Part shown: positions 59,682-64,000 of the stretch, piece after piece
Layout of the letters: the number at the start of each line of letters is the position of its first letter
Numbering within the stretch: position 1 is the stretch's first letter
NCBI RefSeq assembly: GCF_013359905.1
Contig: NZ_JABMCC010000118.1
Location: 310,001-374,000 of the forward strand
DNA from: Paenibacillus taichungensis
GTDB taxonomy: Bacteria > Bacillota > Bacilli > Paenibacillales > Paenibacillaceae
Length of the DNA: 64,000 bases
Reading direction: 5' to 3'
The notes under the pieces: generated by a model
What the model was told of the DNA's origin: nothing
The model's input: only the letters and a program-made list of their open reading frames with translations
The model's database searches: none
Program-made: the position numbers and the translations under genes

Positions 59682-60596
59682 TTACAGTTTCATCGCACGT
59701 TCCATGACCGCCATGCGGATTGGAACACCGTTTGCCATCTGCGGGAAGATCCGCGATGCTGCGCTCTCCACTACCGCGTCATCCACCTCGACATTTCGGT
59801 TCACAGGAGCAGGGTGCATAATGATTGTGCTTGGTTTCAGGCGTGACGCCCGTTCTTCCGTCAATCCATAGTGTTCGCGATAATCCTCAGCCGAAGTAAT
59901 CAAGCCATGTTTATGACGTTCCAGTTGAACTCGGAGCATCATGACTACATCCGCATCGAGAGCTTCTTCCAGACCTACATAAGGTGCGTGTTCTGCGAGC
60001 TCCGGTGCCTGCATCGTTTGCGGTGCGCAGAAGCGCACATCTGCACCAAACTTTTGCAGTGCCCACAGATTAGAGCGAGCTACACGGCTGTGTAGGATGT
60101 CTCCGATAATTGACACACGCAAACCTTTCAGCTCACCGAAAGCCTTCCGCATCGTGTAGAGATCCAGCAGCGCCTGTGTAGGATGCTCGTTATTCCCATC
60201 TCCGGCGTTCACCAGTGGAACATTCACTTTCTGAGCCAGTTGTTGCAGAACCCCCGAAGGTTTCAATCGGATCACCCCTGCGTCGATGCCCATGGACTCC
60301 AGTGTGCGTACCGTATCATAGATGGATTCACCTTTCTCCACGCTTGATGCAGCCGCCGTGAAGTTCAGTACTTGTGCACCCAGACGTTTTTCCGCCATCT
60401 CAAATGAGAAGCGAGTACGCGTGCTGTTCTCGAAGAACATGTTGGCTACGAAGTGGGATTCCAGTACAGGAACCAGTTTCTCCTTCTGCGCTTCCCAGTG
60501 TGCTGCTCTGTTCAGAATGGATTCGATCTCATCGCGACTAAGTTCCTTGAGGCCAAGCAAGCTCCGGTCCTTCAATGCTGGTTGTGTAATCATCAT
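59682..60596 (-). CDS. pyrB: Aspartate carbamoyltransferase catalytic subunit
   Basis: The 304-aa enzyme joins carbamoyl phosphate and aspartate. STRTRFSFE (near 56-64) binds carbamoyl phosphate, HPTQALLDLYT and the C-terminal HPAPVNRNVEV bind aspartate. No regulatory subunit gene is present, as usual in Bacillales. The start overlaps the pyrR stop by four bases (ATGA). Confidence 0.96.
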   Translation of the reverse strand: MMITQPALKDRSLLGLKELSRDEIESILNRAAHWEAQKEKLVPVLESHFVANMFFENSTRTRFSFEMAEKRLGAQVLNFTAAASSVEKGESIYDTVRTLESMGIDAGVIRLKPSGVLQQLAQKVNVPLVNAGDGNNEHPTQALLDLYTMRKAFGELKGLRVSIIGDILHSRVARSNLWALQKFGADVRFCAPQTMQAPELAEHAPYVGLEEALDADVVMMLRVQLERHKHGLITSAEDYREHYGLTEERASRLKPSTIIMHPAPVNRNVEVDDAVVESAASRIFPQMANGVPIRMAVMERAMKL

Positions 60597-61156
60597 GCTT
60601 GTTCCCCCCGGTTCTGAATGATCTTGACTTCGTCCTGTCCGTCCGTTTCCATGAGCGCAACCACGATCTCCTCTGATTTGGAAGTTGGCACATTCTTGCC
60701 GATAAAATCAGGTCGTATCGGAAGTTCCCGGTGTCCGCGATCTGCGAGAACCGCCAGCTGAATGTTCTGTGGTCTTCCACAGTCCATCAGGGCATCCATC
60801 GCTGCGCGAATCGTCCGTCCGGTATAAAGCACATCATCGAACAAAATCACTTTTTTGTTATGAATCGAAAGTGATTCAGGTGTCATCGTCAACAGTTCCT
60901 TGCGATTCGCTTTATTCTCATCCAAGCGATCATCGCGATAAGGGGTCACATCGAGTTCTCCCCAAGGGATCGGTGTACCTTCGATTTCTTCAATCTTGGC
61001 GGCGATCCGTTCTGCGAGGTATACACCCCGTGTTCGAATTCCGATCAGTACACAGCCCTCAATGCCTTTGTTTTTCTCCAAAACCTCATGGGCAATCCGT
61101 GTTAATGCGCGGCGGATCGCGGTTTCATCCATAATGACATGTGTCTCTGTGCTCAT
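60593..61156 (-). CDS. pyrR: PyrR, pyr mRNA-binding attenuation regulator / uracil phosphoribosyltransferase
   Basis: The 187-aa protein binds pyr leader RNA when UMP is high and promotes termination. It also has UPRTase activity. The PRPP loop VILFDDVLYTGRTIRAAMDA (near 95-114) is intact. It is the first gene of the operon, translated from GAGGAGG. Unlike B. subtilis no pyrP permease gene follows; pyrB overlaps directly. Confidence 0.95.
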   Translation of the reverse strand: MSTETHVIMDETAIRRALTRIAHEVLEKNKGIEGCVLIGIRTRGVYLAERIAAKIEEIEGTPIPWGELDVTPYRDDRLDENKANRKELLTMTPESLSIHNKKVILFDDVLYTGRTIRAAMDALMDCGRPQNIQLAVLADRGHRELPIRPDFIGKNVPTSKSEEIVVALMETDGQDEVKIIQNRGEQA

Positions 61157-61212
61157 GCGTTCAGCCTCCTCAGGATTTACCTTTCAGATCATGGCCCCGT
61201 GACGAGGAGAAC

Positions 61213-61375
61213 AAAAAAGACTCCTTGCCGTGTTTATTGGCAAGGAGTCTCCGAACTTCAGACCGCTCTGAAGAAAGTTTACTCTCGGGATGCATCGCTT
61301 CATTTGCCGCAGCAAAAAAACGATGTATCGTTCACGTTACCTTGCCAGTCTCACGGGACTGATTTAAAGGTGCTA
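61213..61375 (-). promoter_or_regulatory. PyrR-dependent attenuator of the pyr operon
   Basis: On the minus strand AGTCCCGTGAGACTGG (61360-61345) followed by CAAGG is the PyrR-binding hairpin. The terminator GACTCCTTGCC / GGCAAGGAGTC (61219-61249) with TTTTTT comes about 100 nt later. An alternative pairing between the two would form the antiterminator. This is the only pyr attenuator I see in the operon. Confidence 0.85.
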
Positions 61376-61441
61376 TTCATGTCGTTCATATTGAAGGACC
61401 TCACAGGGTTCTATACTCAATATGTCCGTTTGTCTTCATGA

Positions 61442-61470
61442 ATTATGACAGAAAGACAACCCTCTGTCAA
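61442..61470 (-). promoter_or_regulatory. Sigma-A promoter of the pyr operon
   Basis: TTGACA (61470-61465), 17-bp spacer, CATAAT (61447-61442) on the minus strand. Confidence 0.8.
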
Positions 61471-61947
61471 CACCTCAACATCACAGGCGAAATTCCACTA
61501 CTGTATTCCCTTTAGAACTAGAATCAGCAGTTCGGCTGAAAAACATCCAAACACATCACATTTCATTCGTTATTCATAATTATACAATAATTCTGTATAT
61601 TTATCCATAGGAAATTGCAGAGAACCTTACAACCAAAATAATCCTCTGACTATAATCCAAGTTGAGACAAAGCTCTCCCCCTTTGGAACATGCAATGAGT
61701 TTAGTCATAACTATTTTAAGTTCTGAAGGCATTTTCAATATGATCCATCTCTTCTAATTTTAGAGTTCAACGTCAAGAAACACGGAATACATGAAGGCTC
61801 TGCATTAGTCCCCAGTGAAATGGGTAAAGTTTATAAACATGAAACAATTCATTGATGCTTCAATAAAGCCGATATACATAAGGATTTACAAATACGCGAC
61901 ATAGAAATAAGATAAGACCTACATTTATTTACATTTAGGAGGAAGTT
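61471..61947. other. Intergenic region between pyr promoter and the YhgE-like gene
   Basis: No gene with a start and ribosome binding site is seen on either strand. It is AT-rich near 61560-61620. A weak promoter for the YhgE-like gene may be ATTGAT-N16-TATACA near 61852-61880. Otherwise I see nothing. Confidence 0.5.
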
Positions 61948-64000
61948 ATGCGTCACATTTGGCAAGTTTACAAAACAGACTGGTTGCATATTTTGAAGGT
62001 TCCCACAGGTATTTTTCTAATTGTGGCTATTATTTTACTACCCGGGGTGTATGACTGGGTCAACGTGAAGTCCGTATGGGACCCGTACAGTAACACCCAA
62101 GGAATTAAAATTGCGGTGACAACCGAGGACAAGGGTGCAACTGTTGCAGGAACTAACGTCAATATTGGAGACGAATTGGTGTCCAGCCTGAAACAGAACG
62201 AAAAGCTGGGATGGACTTTTGTGGACCAGACTGAGGCTGATCGTGGTGTACAAACAGGAGAGTATTATGCAAGCCTGCTCATTCCTGGGGACTTTTCAAC
62301 CAAAATTACAGGTATCGTTGACGGGAAGCTGGAGCGCCCAGAGGTAATCTATACCGTTAACGAGAAGGTTAATGCCATCGCTCCAAAAATCACAGGCTCT
62401 GGTGTATCTGCGATTACAACACAAATCAATGAAAATTTCACGGAAGCCGTCAGTCAGGCTGTTCTAACCAAATTGAAGGAAGCCGGAGTTGAGATCAATG
62501 CCCAGCTTCCAACTTTGCGCAAGATGGAGAATGGCATATTCACGCTTGAGAAAAATCTTCCGGATATACAAGCTGCAGGTCAAAAGGTACTGGAAGTAGA
62601 AAAAGCCATGCCTGGTATCGTAAAAGATGCTCAAAAGATCGTCGAAATCGAAAAAAAACTACCCGAAATCAATGAAGCTGCACAATATGTGCTCAAGGTA
62701 CAGGAGTATTGGCCTCAAATTAATGATGCGGCATCCGAGGTGTTGGCTATTCAGGGGCGGATTCCCGATATTCAAAAAGCCGTAGAACGTATTCAAGAAG
62801 TGGATGCGAACTTTGGTCAGGTATCTGGTGTCATCCAAACGGCCCTGGATAAAACCGATAAGGCTCTCTCTATCGTAACCGCCGCAGAGCAAGATCTGGA
62901 CAAAGTATCCCAAATCGCTGGTAACGGGATTGAGCTGGCCGAAGGCTTGAATCGGTTTGTGGATTCCAGTGAAGAAGCATTTCAGGCCATAGGCCCGGCA
63001 ATCCGGCAAAACCTGCTGTTGGTGCAACAAATCGCAAACGCTGCGTCAGACGTATTTGGGCAATTGCAGAATACGGATCTTACTAAACTGCCGACAGCAG
63101 AAGATCTGGACCGGATCGCTGCCCGCTTGGGGATTGCGGTAAAACTCGTCGACAGTATGGCAGAACTACTGGGCAAAATCGACAACTTGCTTCCAAGCCA
63201 TCCACTTGCTAATAAAATTACGCAGCTGAACACCATTTCAGATAAACTTCAGTTGCAAATCCGCCTGGCTGGGATTATCAGTGATTCTCTGCGTCGCAAT
63301 ACAACTCCACCCGCAGACGTCATCGCCCAGTTAAATGCTCTCTCCAAGGAGATTAGCAGCGGCATTGGGAATTTCATGAACACCTACGAGAGCGAAATAT
63401 CGCCGGCTCTTGCGGCTGGTACGGATAAGCTGAGGTCTATCCTTTCCACTTCAGCAGATACACTACAGGGAGCAAGAGATCGAATTCCGGATATTGCGGA
63501 CATTCTTGCATCAGCCAAAGAAGGCATTACGTTTGGGCAGACTGAATTGACAAAAATCCAGAGCGAACTGCCCCAAATACAATCTAAGATTCATGAGATA
63601 TCGGAGACGCTCGCAAATAAAAGTGAAGGCTTTATCCAAGCTTTGAACACAGTGTCTTCATTAATACGAAACGATCTGCCCAAGCTGGGGACCAAGCTGA
63701 ATGAAGCGGCTGATTTTGTTCGGAACGATCTGCCCAATGCTGAGAAACAGATAAGCAAGGCATCCGATTTTGTACAAAATCAGCTTCCGGAGGTCGAACA
63801 AGGAGTACATCGTGTTGCCACGCTGGTACGTGATGATCTGCCTGCATTGGAAAGTGCCATCAGCAAGGCAGCAGACAAACTTAGAGAAGTCGAAGGCAAT
63901 AACCAGTTTGCCGAGCTCGCCAAGCTTTTACGCGGCGACATTGAAGAAGAAAGTGCTTTCCTAGCAAGTCCGGTGCAAATCAAGGAACAGCAGCTTTACC
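61948..64000 (+). CDS. YhgE/Pip family membrane protein (C-terminus beyond the window)
   Basis: At least 684 aa are encoded without a stop. The N-terminus (MRHIWQVYKTDWLHILKVPT, then IFLIVAIILLPGVYDWVN) is the first transmembrane helix and YhgE_N motif, followed by SVWDPYSNTQGIKIAV. A long extracytoplasmic helical region follows with repeated I/L-x-x-V patterns (KMENGIFTLEKNLPDIQ, DLPKLGTKLNEAADFV). The C-terminal ABC-2-like helices lie outside the window. The family includes lactococcal phage infection protein Pip and B. subtilis YhgE, and relates to ESX/type VII-linked proteins. TAGGAGG precedes the ATG. Confidence 0.9.
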   Translation, partial: MRHIWQVYKTDWLHILKVPTGIFLIVAIILLPGVYDWVNVKSVWDPYSNTQGIKIAVTTEDKGATVAGTNVNIGDELVSSLKQNEKLGWTFVDQTEADRGVQTGEYYASLLIPGDFSTKITGIVDGKLERPEVIYTVNEKVNAIAPKITGSGVSAITTQINENFTEAVSQAVLTKLKEAGVEINAQLPTLRKMENGIFTLEKNLPDIQAAGQKVLEVEKAMPGIVKDAQKIVEIEKKLPEINEAAQYVLKVQEYWPQINDAASEVLAIQGRIPDIQKAVERIQEVDANFGQVSGVIQTALDKTDKALSIVTAAEQDLDKVSQIAGNGIELAEGLNRFVDSSEEAFQAIGPAIRQNLLLVQQIANAASDVFGQLQNTDLTKLPTAEDLDRIAARLGIAVKLVDSMAELLGKIDNLLPSHPLANKITQLNTISDKLQLQIRLAGIISDSLRRNTTPPADVIAQLNALSKEISSGIGNFMNTYESEISPALAAGTDKLRSILSTSADTLQGARDRIPDIADILASAKEGITFGQTELTKIQSELPQIQSKIHEISETLANKSEGFIQALNTVSSLIRNDLPKLGTKLNEAADFVRNDLPNAEKQISKASDFVQNQLPEVEQGVHRVATLVRDDLPALESAISKAADKLREVEGNNQFAELAKLLRGDIEEESAFLASPVQIKEQQLY

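Overview
The window looks like a chromosomal segment of a spore-forming, low-to-mid GC Firmicute, most likely a Paenibacillus. The support is: strong AGGAGG-type ribosome binding sites, two YjcZ-type small spore proteins, a B. subtilis-like speA, a PyrR-attenuated pyrimidine operon, DUF1292/DUF3889/DUF3892/DUF5071 proteins and a Btr-like siderophore regulator. I see no phage, insertion sequence, CRISPR array or rRNA operon. All assignments come from reading the sequence and from memory of the families; no database search was run.

Layout. 1-8.6 kb: start of an MFS transporter, speA with an attenuator-like leader, a His-rich DUF1292 protein, small secreted or unknown proteins, a TetR/SDR pair with a large palindromic operator, a YdhK-type lipoprotein behind a CsoR-like operator, ohr behind an OhrR-like operator, and an old-yellow-enzyme gene divergent from an HxlR regulator. 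8.6-15.4 kb: tRNA-Val, several small proteins, a two-gene minus-strand operon whose promoter carries LexA/SOS boxes, manganese catalase, VanZ-like and DUF5071 proteins. 15.5-22.7 kb: a Fur-controlled siderophore locus with a binding protein, an AraC regulator carrying its own binding-protein domain, two FecCD permeases and an ABC exporter half-transporter, but no import ATPase. 22.8-40.8 kb: mainly housekeeping and accessory genes: GDPD, LOG, ung, a MalY-type aminotransferase with a divergent XRE regulator, an M16C peptidase, tRNA-Leu, a stress protein, a NucB-like nuclease, a blue-light (LOV) histidine kinase, an MFS transporter and a MidA/TPR protein. 40.9-44.4 kb: a group of probable spore-surface proteins including a BNR-repeat protein, then tRNA-Ile(CAT) and tRNA-fMet. 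44.4-51.7 kb: one five-gene MacAB-like operon with two ATPases, a large FtsX permease, a HlyD adaptor and a sugar-type solute-binding protein. 51.9-61.5 kb: the pyr operon in the order pyrR-pyrB-pyrC-carA-carB-pyrF-pyrE, without pyrK/pyrD. 61.9-64 kb: the start of a YhgE/Pip membrane protein.

How genes work together. The pyr genes cover UMP synthesis except dihydroorotate dehydrogenase, controlled by one leader attenuator in front of pyrR. The siderophore genes face each other across a bidirectional terminator and share Fur boxes, so uptake and its ligand-sensing activator respond to iron together. Redox and metal stress genes (ohr, OYE/HxlR, YdhK, Mn catalase) lie in the first 13 kb, and the first three each have a recognisable cognate operator.

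The items most worth a second look are the SOS-box operon of a WYL-like peptide and a LexA-like winged-helix protein, the ABC ATPase with a C-terminal AbrB-like domain, the roughly 216-nt near-complete hairpin between pyrC and carA, the speA leader with mutually exclusive pairings, and the LOV kinase.
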